64,000 nt of DNA from Parafannyhessea umbonata (GCF_900105025.1 NZ_LT629759.1:2108001-2172000), one strand, 5' to 3'; positions 33,687 to 42,720 are shown, counted from the first letter of the stretch. Program-made: numbers and translations. The notes: generated from the sequence alone by a model not told the origin.

Positions 33687-34866
33687 CGTTGGCGGGTAAT
33701 GACCGCCTGGCGTGGCCGGGGGCAGATTGCGCGCGCCGTTTCGCCCTCGCCCGTTCTCCAATCGGGCCGGGCAAGAGCGACCAGATGAGTTCCTGCCTGT
33801 CGGCGGTAAGTGCGGGTGACCCGAGGGCTGCTCTCTGAAGGCCAAGCTCCCTTGAGCCCTCCGCCTCGATTCTGCCGATTGCCCACTTTGCGACTTGGTC
33901 CAATCCTCCGGGTTCGTATAGATCCTCCGACGTGATGGGGATTACCTGCAGGCCAGAGGCCAAGAGTTCACGGTCCCTGTGTCGGTCGTCTAGGAACTTA
34001 TTGCGTACGGCGCGCGTCGCATTTGCAAGTTCGCGTTCTCTGTAGCTGTCACCCGGGTTCATTCCTAGGTTAATACCGGCGTTTGCCACCGCTTCCAGTG
34101 GTAGATGTCCCGCTCCGTCATAGTTGAGCCCAATGTGCGTGCCCGTGAAGAGGATGTCCGGCACTCGGGAGAGCCGAGATCCCGAAAACTTCGAGCTGTT
34201 TCTGATGCGCTTGTTGAGCGTAATGGGGCCTAGGCCATATCCGCAGTCTTCGATGCCAAGCGAGAGGGGCACAGCGACCGAGGCTTCCATTGGAGACCAC
34301 GCATCGTCCGAAATCAATGCGGACAATCGTTTCGCCTGCTTCATTCCCCAGAGATGAATCCGGGTAGAGTCGCGCAGGAATGAGCTGATTTCCGTCACGG
34401 TGGTTGCTTGAGGAACTCCGAATGTTGTTTTGCCGCCCGTGGGGCGCGTTGCATCAAGCGAGAATTCGCCGCAAAGCTCCAAGCCGAGCGACAGGTGATC
34501 AGCCGGTGGCAACAGGGCGCCCATGAGGACAAAGAGTAGTTCTGGACACGGAATCCAGATTTCTTCGTTGACCTTAAGGAATGACCCGTTGGGGAGGAGG
34601 TCACTTTGAAGGGAAGAGACGTGCATGAACTGAGCGCGCGGCGCCTTACCCTCTGAGTCTACGAGAACCTCAAGGGGATGCTCCGAACAAGGATGCTGTT
34701 GCAGGTAGAGGCTGTCTAGCGGAATGATTCGCGCACGCCAGCGCTTTGCGGGCGACGGGTCGGGCGCTTGGAGCTCGCCGTGGGGCAGGCAATGCAGGTC
34801 CACGCGTTGCGCCCGGAGGGCCCGCGTGATGCGCAGGGCGTCCGAAAGTCCGACCGTGAGCTTCAT
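33679..34866 (-). CDS. Putative PD-(D/E)XK/DUF559-like nuclease-fold protein
   Basis: 395 aa from ATG 34866. Not recognised as a named family, but the C-terminal third resembles very-short-patch or DUF559-type nuclease cores: DILFTGTHIGLNYDGAGHLP near residue 240, then RNKFLDDRHRDRELLASGLQVIPITSEDL near 290, where a Y-D-G segment, an R/D-rich helix and a G-x-x-V-I strand occur in order. The usual Glu before YDG is an Asn here, so activity is doubtful. Base composition is less GC-rich than neighbours and the 3' end is fused to an AT-rich repeat, suggesting acquired DNA. Similar lone proteins may be toxin- or defence-related; this is inference. Confidence 0.6.
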   Translation of the reverse strand: MKLTVGLSDALRITRALRAQRVDLHCLPHGELQAPDPSPAKRWRARIIPLDSLYLQQHPCSEHPLEVLVDSEGKAPRAQFMHVSSLQSDLLPNGSFLKVNEEIWIPCPELLFVLMGALLPPADHLSLGLELCGEFSLDATRPTGGKTTFGVPQATTVTEISSFLRDSTRIHLWGMKQAKRLSALISDDAWSPMEASVAVPLSLGIEDCGYGLGPITLNKRIRNSSKFSGSRLSRVPDILFTGTHIGLNYDGAGHLPLEAVANAGINLGMNPGDSYRERELANATRAVRNKFLDDRHRDRELLASGLQVIPITSEDLYEPGGLDQVAKWAIGRIEAEGSRELGLQRAALGSPALTADRQELIWSLLPGPIGERARAKRRAQSAPGHARRSLPANVT

Positions 34867-35335
34867 GTCGAGGACCTCCCATCCGTGCGTGCCTGCGACC
34901 TCGCCCCACTGACTCGCTCTTTCGACTTCGTGGCGCTTTCGGGCAGGCGAGCGGCGAATTGGGGGCGAGCCGCCATATGTAGTAGTGAAGGCGAATTATA
35001 ACAAACGATGGAATCAAGTAAACCGCATTACGTAAGCGGTATTACGTGATGAACAGCCAAAAATAACTCAACTGGACAAACGACGTAAATGCATAAAGCT
35101 AGCTGCAAGATAAGCACTTCGGTCGTAGCAAATCGCAGCAAAACCGCTGCTGCCTTAGCGCGAAAGCGCGGCAGGCGAGAAGCGCAGCCCACGTCCGTGC
35201 AACGTCTCGTGTGCCGCGACCGCGATGCGTCGCGTGCCCCTCGGCCGCTATACTTATGCCCCAGACAACAAGGCCCGCGGTGCGGTGCCTCGGCGGCGTA
35301 GCCGGGGCGTGGCGTCGCGGCGCGCGGGAGGCGCA
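34867..35335. other. Gene-less region upstream of dnaX
   Basis: No coding region is supported. Positions 34980-35110 are AT-rich and carry the palindrome described separately. TATACT at 35249-35254 may be the dnaX -10 box, though its -35 is poor. A single GCTGCAAGATAAG unit (35102) resembles the 11-bp repeat family. Confidence 0.5.
35022..35047. promoter_or_regulatory. Palindrome around TTACGTAA with a second half-site
   Basis: ACCGC-ATTACGTAA-GCGGT (35022-35040) is an imperfect 19-bp palindrome; ATTACGT repeats at 35041-35047. It lies in an AT-rich patch between the divergent nuclease-like gene and dnaX and may be an operator. Confidence 0.4.
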
Positions 35336-37780
35336 ATGGAATCTCTGTACAGGAAGTACCGTCCGCAGACGTTTGACCAGGTAGTAGGCCAGCAGCACGT
35401 GGTCTCGACACTCGAGAACGCCGTGCTGGAGGGCCGCACGAGCCACGCGTACCTGTTCTGCGGTCCGCGCGGCACGGGCAAGACAACCATGGCGCGCATC
35501 CTGGCAAAGGCCCTGATGTGTGAGCAGGGCCCGGGGCACCTGCCGGACGGGACGTGCGAGCAGTGCAAGCTGATTGCGGCCGGCGAGCACCCGGACGTGT
35601 ACGAGCTGGACGCCGCGTCCAGGACGGGCGTGGACAACGTTCGCGAGGAGATCATCAACCGCGTCAACTACGCACCTGTACGCGGTAATTACAAGTTCTA
35701 TATCATCGACGAGGTCCACATGCTCACGACGGCAGCGTTCAACGCGCTGCTCAAGACGCTCGAGGAGCCGCCTGAGCACGTGGTGTTCGTGCTGTGCACC
35801 ACGGACCCGCAAAAGATTCCCGAGACCATCCTCTCGCGCGTGCAGCGCTTCGACTTCCGCGCCATCGGCGCGCCGGACATCGAGGCCCACCTCGAGGACG
35901 TCTGCCGCAAAGAGGGCTTCGAGTACGACAAGGCCGCGCTCGAGCTGGTCGTGCGCCACGCCCGCGGCGGCATGCGCGACGCGCTAAGCACGCTGGAGAA
36001 GCTCTCCGTGTTCGGCGACGGCAAGGTGTCGCTGGAGTCCGCCCAGGACCTGCTCGGCGAGGTCAGCGGTTCCATGTTGGTGAGCGTCGCCTGCGCCATG
36101 GCGGAGCGCAACGTGCCCACGCTGTTCTCTGCGGTTGGCGACCTGGTGAGCCAAGGCCGCGACCTGCTTGAGTTCACCCGCGAGCTTGCCGGCCACCTGC
36201 GCGACGTGTACGTGGTCGCCGCGGTGGGCGCGAAGCCCGGCGTGGTGGACGCCAACGAGGAGGAGCTGCAGAACCTGCGCGACGAGGCGCTGGCGTTTGG
36301 CTCGGTGGACAGGATCTCGCGCGCGATGGTGGTGCTCGGCGAGGCCGCGAAGGAGATGCGCACCGCGACCGACCAACGCCTGGTGCTGGAGGTGGCGCTC
36401 ACCAAGATCGCCCGCCCCAAGAGCGACCTGACGCTGGACTCCCTCGCAGACCGCGTGGCCCAGCTCGAGCGCCGCGTGGCGGAGCTCATGGTGCCGCGCG
36501 CAATACCGGCCGCCACGGCCCCAGCAACCCCCGCGTCACCAGCCGCCGCACCGGTGGCCACGCCGCATGCACCGCGTCCGTCGGCACCCGTGCGCCCGGC
36601 AACGCCCCCGCGTCCGGCAGCAACCCCGCATCCAGCGCAGGGCGAGAAGAACGTGGCCCCTGCTCCGCAGCCAGAAGCCGTACCGCACCCCGCGCCTGCC
36701 CAGCAACCCGTCGCGCCGCAACAGGCGCCCGCACAGACAGCCGCAAGCAAGCCGGTGCCCGCACCGCAGCCGACCCCACAACCGGCACCCGCTCCTGCGC
36801 CGCGACCGGTACCAGCGTCGAAGCCCGCCGCACCCCAGCCTTCGCCCCAAGTGGCGCCCGCTCCGGCGCCACGCCCCACCCCGCAGCCGACGACACCGCC
36901 AGCGGCCTCCGCGCCAAGTCCGGCGGCCGGCTCGACTGCCGTGACGGACGGCGGAGAGCTCCAGCGCAGGTGGCGCCAGGTGGTCGACACGCTGGTGCGC
37001 AAGGACCCGCCGCGTGGCTCGCTGCTGCTCAGCTCGTCGGCCATTAGCGACGACGGCTCGAAGCTGCTGGTCAACCTGCCAAAGGGCTCCGCGTTCGCCG
37101 TGAAGATGCTCGAGCGCGCGGACGTAAGGGCCGTGGTCGAGCCCGCCGTCGAGGCGCTGTTTGGCCACAGGCAGCTGATATATGCCGAGGCGAGCCTGCG
37201 CGGCGCGGACATCGCGCGTTCCCAGAGGGCGGCCGCACCAGCGCCTGCCCCTGCCGCGCCCGCTCCGCGCTCCGCGCCGTCACCGAGGCCCGCGCCTGCC
37301 CCGGTTCCTGCGCCGCGTCCTGCACCGGCCCCGACGCCTGCACCGGCCCCGGCGCCGCAGCAGGCGGCCGGGCCCATGCCATGGGACGACGTGCCCCCTT
37401 GCGAGGAGGTGCCCTACGACGACGCGGCTGCTGTCTCGTATGACGAGGACGTGCAGGAGGGAAGGGCTCCCGGCGGGTACGACGCCGCGCCCTCTTCGCT
37501 GCCAACTCCGTCGCCCGCCCCTCGGCCGGCATCACAGCCTGCGCCCGCACCGGCGCCGCAACCCGCGCCCGCACCGGCGCCGCAGCCCGCGCCCGCACCT
37601 GCGCCGGCTCCAGCACAGGCACCAAAGCCTGCGCCCAAGCCAGAGCCCGTGCGCGCGTTTGGCGACGTGCAGCCCGAGGCCTCGCTGGACGACGCGCCCG
37701 CGGACGCCCAGGCCATACTCGACATGCTGTCCAGCGTGTTCGGCGACGTGAAGTACGCCGGTGTGCAGAAGAAGGAGTAG
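35336..37780 (+). CDS. dnaX: DNA polymerase III subunits gamma/tau
   Basis: 814 aa from ATG 35336 with GGGAGG upstream. It is the clamp-loader ATPase. Domain I-II: YRKYRPQTFDQVVGQQHVV, Walker A FCGPRGTGKTTMA near residue 42, Walker B YIIDEVHML near 122, and the SRC-like LSRVQRFDF near 165. The zinc module reads CEQGPGHLPDGTCEQC: three Cys instead of four, Asp replacing the second. Domain III ends near residue 390. A very long Pro/Ala-rich linker (about 390-530 and 625-775) interrupts a tau-like domain (about 530-625). An exact dispersed 12-mer encodes GEKN at residue 436 inside the linker. ybaB and recR follow, the usual bacterial order. Confidence 0.95.
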   Translation: MESLYRKYRPQTFDQVVGQQHVVSTLENAVLEGRTSHAYLFCGPRGTGKTTMARILAKALMCEQGPGHLPDGTCEQCKLIAAGEHPDVYELDAASRTGVDNVREEIINRVNYAPVRGNYKFYIIDEVHMLTTAAFNALLKTLEEPPEHVVFVLCTTDPQKIPETILSRVQRFDFRAIGAPDIEAHLEDVCRKEGFEYDKAALELVVRHARGGMRDALSTLEKLSVFGDGKVSLESAQDLLGEVSGSMLVSVACAMAERNVPTLFSAVGDLVSQGRDLLEFTRELAGHLRDVYVVAAVGAKPGVVDANEEELQNLRDEALAFGSVDRISRAMVVLGEAAKEMRTATDQRLVLEVALTKIARPKSDLTLDSLADRVAQLERRVAELMVPRAIPAATAPATPASPAAAPVATPHAPRPSAPVRPATPPRPAATPHPAQGEKNVAPAPQPEAVPHPAPAQQPVAPQQAPAQTAASKPVPAPQPTPQPAPAPAPRPVPASKPAAPQPSPQVAPAPAPRPTPQPTTPPAASAPSPAAGSTAVTDGGELQRRWRQVVDTLVRKDPPRGSLLLSSSAISDDGSKLLVNLPKGSAFAVKMLERADVRAVVEPAVEALFGHRQLIYAEASLRGADIARSQRAAAPAPAPAAPAPRSAPSPRPAPAPVPAPRPAPAPTPAPAPAPQQAAGPMPWDDVPPCEEVPYDDAAAVSYDEDVQEGRAPGGYDAAPSSLPTPSPAPRPASQPAPAPAPQPAPAPAPQPAPAPAPAPAQAPKPAPKPEPVRAFGDVQPEASLDDAPADAQAILDMLSSVFGDVKYAGVQKKE

Positions 37781-37956
37781 CCGCCCGCGAGGCCTGCCAC
37801 CCGCGAGGCCTGCCGCCCGCACGACGGGTGCGCTGGCGCCTGCGGCCCGGCGCCGCACGCCATCGCGCGCAGGTTCGTAGTGATGCGCTGTACGTGGCGC
37901 GCGCTCGGTTTCGCGGCGTGCAAGTAGCCGTATCATTCGGTGGGTACAAACAATGG

Positions 37957-37982
37957 GGCGAGAAGGGCGTGCCCTTCTCGCC
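37957..37982. repeat. Perfect 12-bp inverted pair of the dispersed motif
   Basis: GGCGAGAAGGGC (37957-37968) and GCCCTTCTCGCC (37971-37982) are separated by 2 nt. It lies between dnaX and ybaB, 45 nt before the ybaB start. Confidence 0.88.
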
Positions 37983-38026
37983 GAGGGCGATTTCTGGTCA
38001 GCGATTCCCCAGTTAGGAGAACCAAC

Positions 38027-38335
38027 ATGAACATGCAGCAGATGATGAAGCAGGCGCAGAAGATGCAGAAGCAGCTTGCGCAGGCGCAGGAGAAGCTGGG
38101 CGAGACCGAGGTGTCCGCCTCGGCCGGCGGCGGGATGGTCAAGGTGACCGGCACCGCGGACGGGCACATCACCGGCATCACGATCGACCCGGAGGCGCTG
38201 GACCCGGAGGACGTGGAGATGCTGCAGGACAGCATCCTCGCGGCCGTGAACGACTGCCTGGAGAGCGGCCAGAACGTCGCGAATCAGCAGATGGGCGCCA
38301 TCACCGGCGGCATGAACATCCCGGGGATGTTCTAG
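38027..38335 (+). CDS. ybaB: YbaB/EbfC nucleoid-associated protein
   Basis: 102 aa from ATG 38027 with TTAGGAGA upstream. An N-terminal Gln/Lys/Met-rich helix ([23 protein letters not shown]) precedes the conserved [38 protein letters not shown] core. EbfC proteins bind DNA as tweezer-shaped dimers and are usually encoded between dnaX and recR, as here. Its TAG stop shares one base with the GTG start of recR. Confidence 0.95.
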   Translation: MNMQQMMKQAQKMQKQLAQAQEKLGETEVSASAGGGMVKVTGTADGHITGITIDPEALDPEDVEMLQDSILAAVNDCLESGQNVANQQMGAITGGMNIPGMF

Positions 38336-38988
38336 TGGCGCTTTCGGGCGAGGCGTTTGGCGGCTCGGCCGCGGCCGGTGTCGCGGGCGCTCCGGGCGAC
38401 GGTCGCGCGCTGCAGCGCCTGCTTGACGAGCTGGGCCGGCTGCCGGGAATCGGGCCCAAGTCTGCCCAGCGCATCGCGTACTACCTGCTGGAGGCGGACG
38501 CGGAGACCGCGCGCCGCCTGGCAGACGCCATCCTGAGGGTGAAGGAGCAGGTGCACTTCTGTCCGATCTGCTTCAACTACGCCACGCGCGAGCACTGCGA
38601 CGTGTGCGACGACCCCACGCGCGACCGCAGCCGCATCTGCGTGGTGTCCGAGCCGCGCGACGTGCAGGCCATCGAGCGCACCGGATCGTTCCACGGGCTG
38701 TACCACGTGCTGGGCGGGGTGATTTCGCCCATGGACAAGGTGGGGCCGGAGCAGCTGCACGTGCGAGAGCTCTTGGGCCGCCTGGCGGACGGCACGGTGG
38801 AGGAGGTCATCCTGGCCACGAACCCGGACGTCGAGGGCGAGACCACGGCCACGTACCTGAGCCGGATCATCCGGCCGCTGGGCGTGGAGGTCACGCGGCT
38901 GGCAAGCGGGCTGCCCGTGGGCGGCGACCTCGAGTACGCCGACGAGGTGACCCTTGGCCGCGCGATAGAGGCCAGAAGGGCGCTTTAG
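38335..38988 (+). CDS. recR: Recombination mediator RecR
   Basis: 217 aa, starting at GTG 38335 that overlaps the ybaB stop. It has an extra Ala/Gly-rich lead of about 20 residues before the usual start ([27 protein letters not shown], the helix-hairpin-helix). The C4 zinc finger [16 protein letters not shown] is near residue 75. The Toprim part runs from [14 protein letters not shown] to [12 protein letters not shown]. With RecF/RecO it loads RecA on gapped DNA. Confidence 0.96.
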   Translation: MALSGEAFGGSAAAGVAGAPGDGRALQRLLDELGRLPGIGPKSAQRIAYYLLEADAETARRLADAILRVKEQVHFCPICFNYATREHCDVCDDPTRDRSRICVVSEPRDVQAIERTGSFHGLYHVLGGVISPMDKVGPEQLHVRELLGRLADGTVEEVILATNPDVEGETTATYLSRIIRPLGVEVTRLASGLPVGGDLEYADEVTLGRAIEARRAL

Positions 38989-39050
38989 GCCGCGGCTCCG
39001 CGCGGTTCGTAGCATAATCGCAGCAGGCAGCAGACGGGGAGGTCTGACAC

Positions 39051-40073
39051 ATGAGCGAAAACGCAGGGGGCTCCTCCGCACGGCACGGCGCCCGACACGC
39101 GGCGACCGGCTCGGGCGGCGCGCGCGTGCCCAGGCGCGGCGGACGCTCCGCGGGCGGCACGCACTTTGCGGGAGCCACCACCAACCACTACCAGAACTAC
39201 AGCGTGGGCCACGACTACGACAGCGATGGCATGGCCGAGCAGGCCGCCCCGCGCCCCGTGCTCGACCCGGCGGCGACCGGATCGTTCCAGCGGATCGACG
39301 CGAGCATGGGCGCGAAGGTAGAGACCCGCTCCAACGTAGAGACCCTTTCCGCGGACTCCACCACGTCGTGGCGTCGCAGTGGCTACGGAAGGGAGCGCCG
39401 GCTCTCTGGCGCGTATCGCCCGCAGACGCAACGCCGCGAGCCCCAGACGCGCACCAACCGCAAGCTGATCGCGGGCATCGCGGTGGCCGTCGTGGTGGTG
39501 CTGGCTCTTGGCGGCTACCTGCTGGGTGGCCTGCTGCGCGGCAACACCGCCAAGTCCACCAAGCCAAAGCAGGTGGAGAAGACCGTGGTCGCCGTGGACC
39601 AGTCCATCCGCTACCGCGACGCCACGTACTCGCTGCGCAAGCAGGATGACGGCACGTACGCCATAGTGGCGTCCGCAACAAAGGGCGAGGGCCTGCAGGT
39701 GATGAGCACGGTGCCCGGCACGCCGGCGAGCCTGGTGCTGTACAAGGGCACGATCGTGGTGCCCGAGAACCTGGACGGCAACTGGGACGTGTACGCGTGC
39801 ACCATCGGCATGGGCACGCCGGCCTCGCCCGTGGTGGACGCGGACGGCAAGGCCGTGGGCGGATCGGGCACCATCAAGTCCGTCAAGCTGTCCCAGCAGG
39901 GGATTGCCGTGACAACGGACTCCGGCGACACCACCAGCGTGACGCTCAGCGGCAGCGCCTCGGCCATTGGCACGAAGTCGGACGACAAGTCGGGCTCCAC
40001 GTCTGGCTCGGCCTCCGATGCATCCTCCAGCGCCGCGGGCGCGTCTGGCGACGGTACCGCGACCACGGAGTAG
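39051..40073 (+). CDS. Single-pass membrane protein with extracellular beta-rich domain
   Basis: 340 aa. Not recognised. The first 135 residues are hydrophilic, Arg/Ser/Gly-rich and probably disordered in the cytoplasm. One strong helix (LIAGIAVAVVVVLALGGYLLGGLL, about 140-163) follows basic residues, so the rest should face outward. The outside part (about 180-310) looks beta-rich (YRDATYSLRKQDDGTYAIVAS, SLVLYKGTIVVPENLDGNWDVYACTIG). It ends in a Ser/Ala/Gly-rich tail. It starts at ATG 39051 and could belong to the recR transcript. Confidence 0.7.
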   Translation: MSENAGGSSARHGARHAATGSGGARVPRRGGRSAGGTHFAGATTNHYQNYSVGHDYDSDGMAEQAAPRPVLDPAATGSFQRIDASMGAKVETRSNVETLSADSTTSWRRSGYGRERRLSGAYRPQTQRREPQTRTNRKLIAGIAVAVVVVLALGGYLLGGLLRGNTAKSTKPKQVEKTVVAVDQSIRYRDATYSLRKQDDGTYAIVASATKGEGLQVMSTVPGTPASLVLYKGTIVVPENLDGNWDVYACTIGMGTPASPVVDADGKAVGGSGTIKSVKLSQQGIAVTTDSGDTTSVTLSGSASAIGTKSDDKSGSTSGSASDASSSAAGASGDGTATTE

Positions 40074-40128
40074 CCCCGCTCCCCGCGCGCCACCCGCGCC
40101 TCGCCTAAGGCATGGGGCGCGGGGGCGC

Positions 40129-40140
40129 GTTCTTCTCGCC
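40129..40140 (-). repeat. Exact copy of the dispersed 12-mer (minus orientation)
   Basis: GTTCTTCTCGCC follows the membrane-protein gene and precedes the tRNA-Asp promoter. Confidence 0.75.
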
Positions 40141-40203
40141 CGCGGGCGCGCACCCCGCCAGGTTGTGCATAACCGGTGGAGAAGAACTTTCTTAATTTTG
40201 TGC

Positions 40204-40233
40204 TAGACAAACGTGGGGCGAAGCGTGTACTAT
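40204..40233 (+). promoter_or_regulatory. Promoter of the tRNA-Asp pair
   Basis: TAGACA (40204-40209), 18-bp spacer, TACTAT (40228-40233), placing transcription start about 12 nt before the tRNA 5' end. Confidence 0.6.
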
Positions 40234-40252
40234 TGCTTACGCACTGATGCAC

Positions 40253-40329
<77 letters not shown>

Positions 40330-40341
40330 TTCATGTATTCA

Positions 40342-40368
40342 GGGCTTCGGGGAACCGGGGCCCTTTTT
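40342..40368 (+). terminator. Terminator-like hairpin between the two tRNA-Asp genes
   Basis: GGGC-TT-CGG / CCG-GG-GCCC with GGAA loop followed by TTTTT. It suggests independent expression or attenuation of the second tRNA. Confidence 0.8.
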
Positions 40369-40383
40369 ATTGCACCAGCGCAC

Positions 40384-40460
<77 letters not shown>

Positions 40461-40473
40461 TCTTGACCGCAGA

Positions 40474-40503
40474 GGGGTCTCGGGCAACCGGGACCCCTTT
40501 CTT
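40474..40503 (+). terminator. Terminator after tRNA-Asp copy 2
   Basis: GGGGTC-T-CGG pairs with CCG-G-GACCCC around a GCAA loop, followed by TTTCTT. Confidence 0.82.
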
Positions 40504-40624
40504 GTGCGGCGGCGCGCAGGGCGCCAATGGGCTACAATCACAAAATGCTGCCGCAAAGGTGGCCTTAGCCGGCGCGCCGCACGGGCGCCGCCGACGCAGG
40601 GGACACGGCACGAAGGGTCGGAAC

Positions 40625-41113
40625 GTGGACATCTCGAGGAAGACAGACTACTCGCTGCGCATGCTCGCCGAGCTCGTCAGGAGCGACGGCGTGGTGTCCG
40701 TCCGCGCCGCGGCCGAGAAGAACGGCATCCCGTACTCGTTCGCACGCTCCATTCAGCACGACCTTGTGACTGCGGGCATCATAGAGAGCACGCGCGGCGC
40801 GCGCGGAGGCATGCGCCTGTGCGTGGACCCGCGCGAGGTGACCATGCGCCAGGTGATCGAGGCGATCCAGGGGCCTGTGTACGTGGCCACGTGCGGTACG
40901 GCCGGCCCGGAGGGCGCCGCGTGCCCCTTCCGCCCAGAGTGCCACTTCAACCCCGTCTGGTGCGAGGCGGAGCGCATCCTGACGCGCTACTTCGACTCCA
41001 TCAGCCTGTACGAGGTGGTCTGCGAGCACAAGCACCCCGCGCTGACGCCCGAAAGCGGCTTCGAGGTGCTGGGTCCGGCGCCGCGGGTGCCGGACGTGCC
41101 CAGCGCGCGGTAG
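40625..41113 (+). CDS. Rrf2-family transcriptional regulator
   Basis: 162 aa from GTG 40625 with GAAGGG upstream. The winged-helix start DISRKTDYSLRMLAELVRSDGVVSVRAAAEKNGIPYSFARSIQHDLVTAGIIESTRGARGGMRL is classic Rrf2. Three Cys follow in CGTAGPEGAACPFRPEC (C-x8-C-x5-C), the pattern used by IscR/NsrR-type members to bind an iron-sulfur cluster. It should sense iron-sulfur status, nitric oxide or redox state. It sits upstream of a MutY-like glycosylase and rubrerythrin and is a candidate regulator of the operator before rubrerythrin. Confidence 0.93.
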   Translation: MDISRKTDYSLRMLAELVRSDGVVSVRAAAEKNGIPYSFARSIQHDLVTAGIIESTRGARGGMRLCVDPREVTMRQVIEAIQGPVYVATCGTAGPEGAACPFRPECHFNPVWCEAERILTRYFDSISLYEVVCEHKHPALTPESGFEVLGPAPRVPDVPSAR

Positions 41114-41121
41114 GCGCCGTC

Positions 41122-42030
41122 ATGAGCGACGCCACGCCGACGCCATCCGCGGCCCCCGTGACTCCCGTGCAGGTGCCGCCGGAGTTTCGGCAGAGGGTGC
41201 TCGAGCGCGGTCGCGAGCTGTATCGCGACCTCCCGTGGAGAAGAACGCGCGATCCGTACCAGATATGGATATCGGAGGTCATGCTCCAGCAGACCCAGGT
41301 GGCTCGCGTCGACGGGCGCTGGCAGCGCTGGTGCGAGCGCTTTCCCAGCGTGGATGCGCTTGCGGCGGCGGACGCGGCCGACGTGCTGGAGGAGTGGCAG
41401 GGAATGGGCTACAACCGCAGGGCGCTTTCGCTGTGGAGGGCCGCGGGCATCGTGAGCGCCGCGGGCGGCGACATGCCGACGGAGGCCCGCGACCTGGTGG
41501 CGCTTCCCGGCATAGGCCCGGCGACGGCCGCCGGCATCCGAGCGTTTGCGTATGACCTGCCCGGCGTCTACCTCGAGACCAACGTGCGCTCCGTCTTCCT
41601 GCACGAGTTCTATCCCGACGCCGTGGCGGTGCCGGACAAGGACCTGGTGCCGCTGGTCGAGGCCAGCTGTCCGGCCGACGGCTCGGATCCGCAGGACGAT
41701 CCGAGGACGTGGTACTACGCCCTTCTCGACTACGGCGCGTACCTCAAGAAGACGCTGCCCAACCCGTCTAGGCGCTCGAAGACGCATGTGAGGCAGTCGA
41801 AGTTCGAGGGGTCGCACCGGCAGAAGCGCGCGGAACTGGTGAGGCTGCTGCTGGACCACCGTGCGACTGACCGCCGCGGTATCGACCTTGTGACGATTGC
41901 CGAAGAACTGTCTTCGATTGAGGTGGAATCGGGTAGAAGAAAAATATCCGCGTGTGATGTGGTCGCTCTGCTGGAAGAGCTCGAGGCCGAGGGATTTTGT
42001 CACAAAATAGGTGACAATTGGTCGGCGTAG
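41122..42030 (+). CDS. MutY-like HhH-GPD adenine glycosylase without iron-sulfur cluster
   Basis: 302 aa from ATG 41122, 8 nt after the Rrf2 stop. [19 protein letters not shown] near residue 48 holds the catalytic-Glu helix of Mut[21 protein letters not shown] near residue 128 is the helix-hairpin-helix. In E. coli the next segment contains the catalytic Asp as LDGNV; here it is [13 protein letters not shown], Glu-Thr instead of Asp-Gly. The C-x6-C-x2-C-x5-C cluster that follows in MutY is absent. A C-terminal wing-like domain (about 235-302) replaces the MutT-like domain. This is a known divergent cluster-free subgroup; it probably still acts on damaged A:8-oxoG pairs, but activity is inference. 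Confidence 0.85.
   Translation: MSDATPTPSAAPVTPVQVPPEFRQRVLERGRELYRDLPWRRTRDPYQIWISEVMLQQTQVARVDGRWQRWCERFPSVDALAAADAADVLEEWQGMGYNRRALSLWRAAGIVSAAGGDMPTEARDLVALPGIGPATAAGIRAFAYDLPGVYLETNVRSVFLHEFYPDAVAVPDKDLVPLVEASCPADGSDPQDDPRTWYYALLDYGAYLKKTLPNPSRRSKTHVRQSKFEGSHRQKRAELVRLLLDHRATDRRGIDLVTIAEELSSIEVESGRRKISACDVVALLEELEAEGFCHKIGDNWSA
41997..42017. promoter_or_regulatory. 21-bp palindromic operator upstream of rubrerythrin
   Basis: TTGTCAC-N7-GTGACAA is a perfect inverted repeat. Its right arm overlaps GTGACA (42011-42016), a possible -35 lying 18 bp from TATCAT (42035-42040). It lies within the last codons of the MutY-like gene. A redox-responsive repressor, perhaps the Rrf2 protein two genes upstream, could bind it. 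Confidence 0.6.
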
Positions 42031-42103
42031 GTCATATCATGTGAGGTGCGTCACAAGTGATGGACGGGCAGGGGGCCCGTCCCGTTGCGAGAGGAGATCG
42101 TAC

Positions 42104-42649
42104 ATGGCTGTCGACTTTGAGAACTCCCAGACGAAGAAGAACCTCGAGGCCGCGTTTGCCGGCGAGAGCCAGGCAACGAACAAGTACTCCTACTATGCGA
42201 GCAAGGCCAAGAAGGAGGGCTACGTCCAGATCTCGAACATCTTTAGCGAGACCTCGGGCAACGAGCGCGAGCACGCGAAGCTCTGGTTCAAGTACCTGCA
42301 CGACGGCGACGTTCCCGACACCCTGGCAAACCTGAAGGACGCGGCCGCGGGCGAGAACTACGAGTGGACCGACATGTACAAGGGCTTCGCCGAGACCGCC
42401 GACGAGGAGGGCTTCAAGGAGATTGCCGCCAAGTTCCGCATGGTCGGCGAGGTCGAGAAGCACCACGAGGAGCGCTACAACAAGCTCGTCGAGCGCGTCG
42501 AGAAGGGCGAGGTGTTCCAGCGCGAGGGCGTCAAGGTCTGGAAGTGCCTGAACTGCGGCCACATCCACGTGGGCGAGACCGCGCCGAAGGTCTGCCCCGT
42601 CTGCAACCACCCGCAGAGCTACTTCGAGGAGCTGGCAATCAACTACTAG
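42104..42649 (+). CDS. rbr: Rubrerythrin
   Basis: 181 aa from ATG 42104 with AGAGGAGA upstream. The ferritin-like di-iron part (1-140) shows [34 protein letters not shown] with E-x2-H, and [13 protein letters not shown]. The C-terminal rubredoxin-like FeS4 part (about 145-181) reads [23 protein letters not shown]. It reduces hydrogen peroxide in anaerobes using reduced rubredoxin or NADH-dependent donors. It has its own operator-like element and terminator. Confidence 0.97.
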   Translation: MAVDFENSQTKKNLEAAFAGESQATNKYSYYASKAKKEGYVQISNIFSETSGNEREHAKLWFKYLHDGDVPDTLANLKDAAAGENYEWTDMYKGFAETADEEGFKEIAAKFRMVGEVEKHHEERYNKLVERVEKGEVFQREGVKVWKCLNCGHIHVGETAPKVCPVCNHPQSYFEELAINY

Positions 42650-42688
42650 CGCCTCAAGCCGCCACGGCGGCACCATGAGCGACTCGCG

Positions 42689-42720
42689 CCCCGCACGCCA
42701 GCGACGTGCGGGGCTTTTTT
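42689..42720 (+). terminator. Rho-independent terminator after rubrerythrin
   Basis: CCCCGCACG (42689-42697) pairs with CGTGCGGGG (42705-42713) and CTTTTTT follows. Confidence 0.95.

Noticed and set aside
36500-37660. Repeated CCGGCACCC-like DNA inside dnaX, resembling an array
   Set aside because: In-frame Pro/Ala low complexity, with no uniform repeat-spacer pattern. Not a CRISPR array.
41997-42017. FNR/CRP binding site before rubrerythrin
   Set aside because: The arms are TTGTCAC...GTGACAA. FNR (TTGAT-N4-ATCAA) and CRP (TGTGA-N6-TCACA) patterns do not fit.
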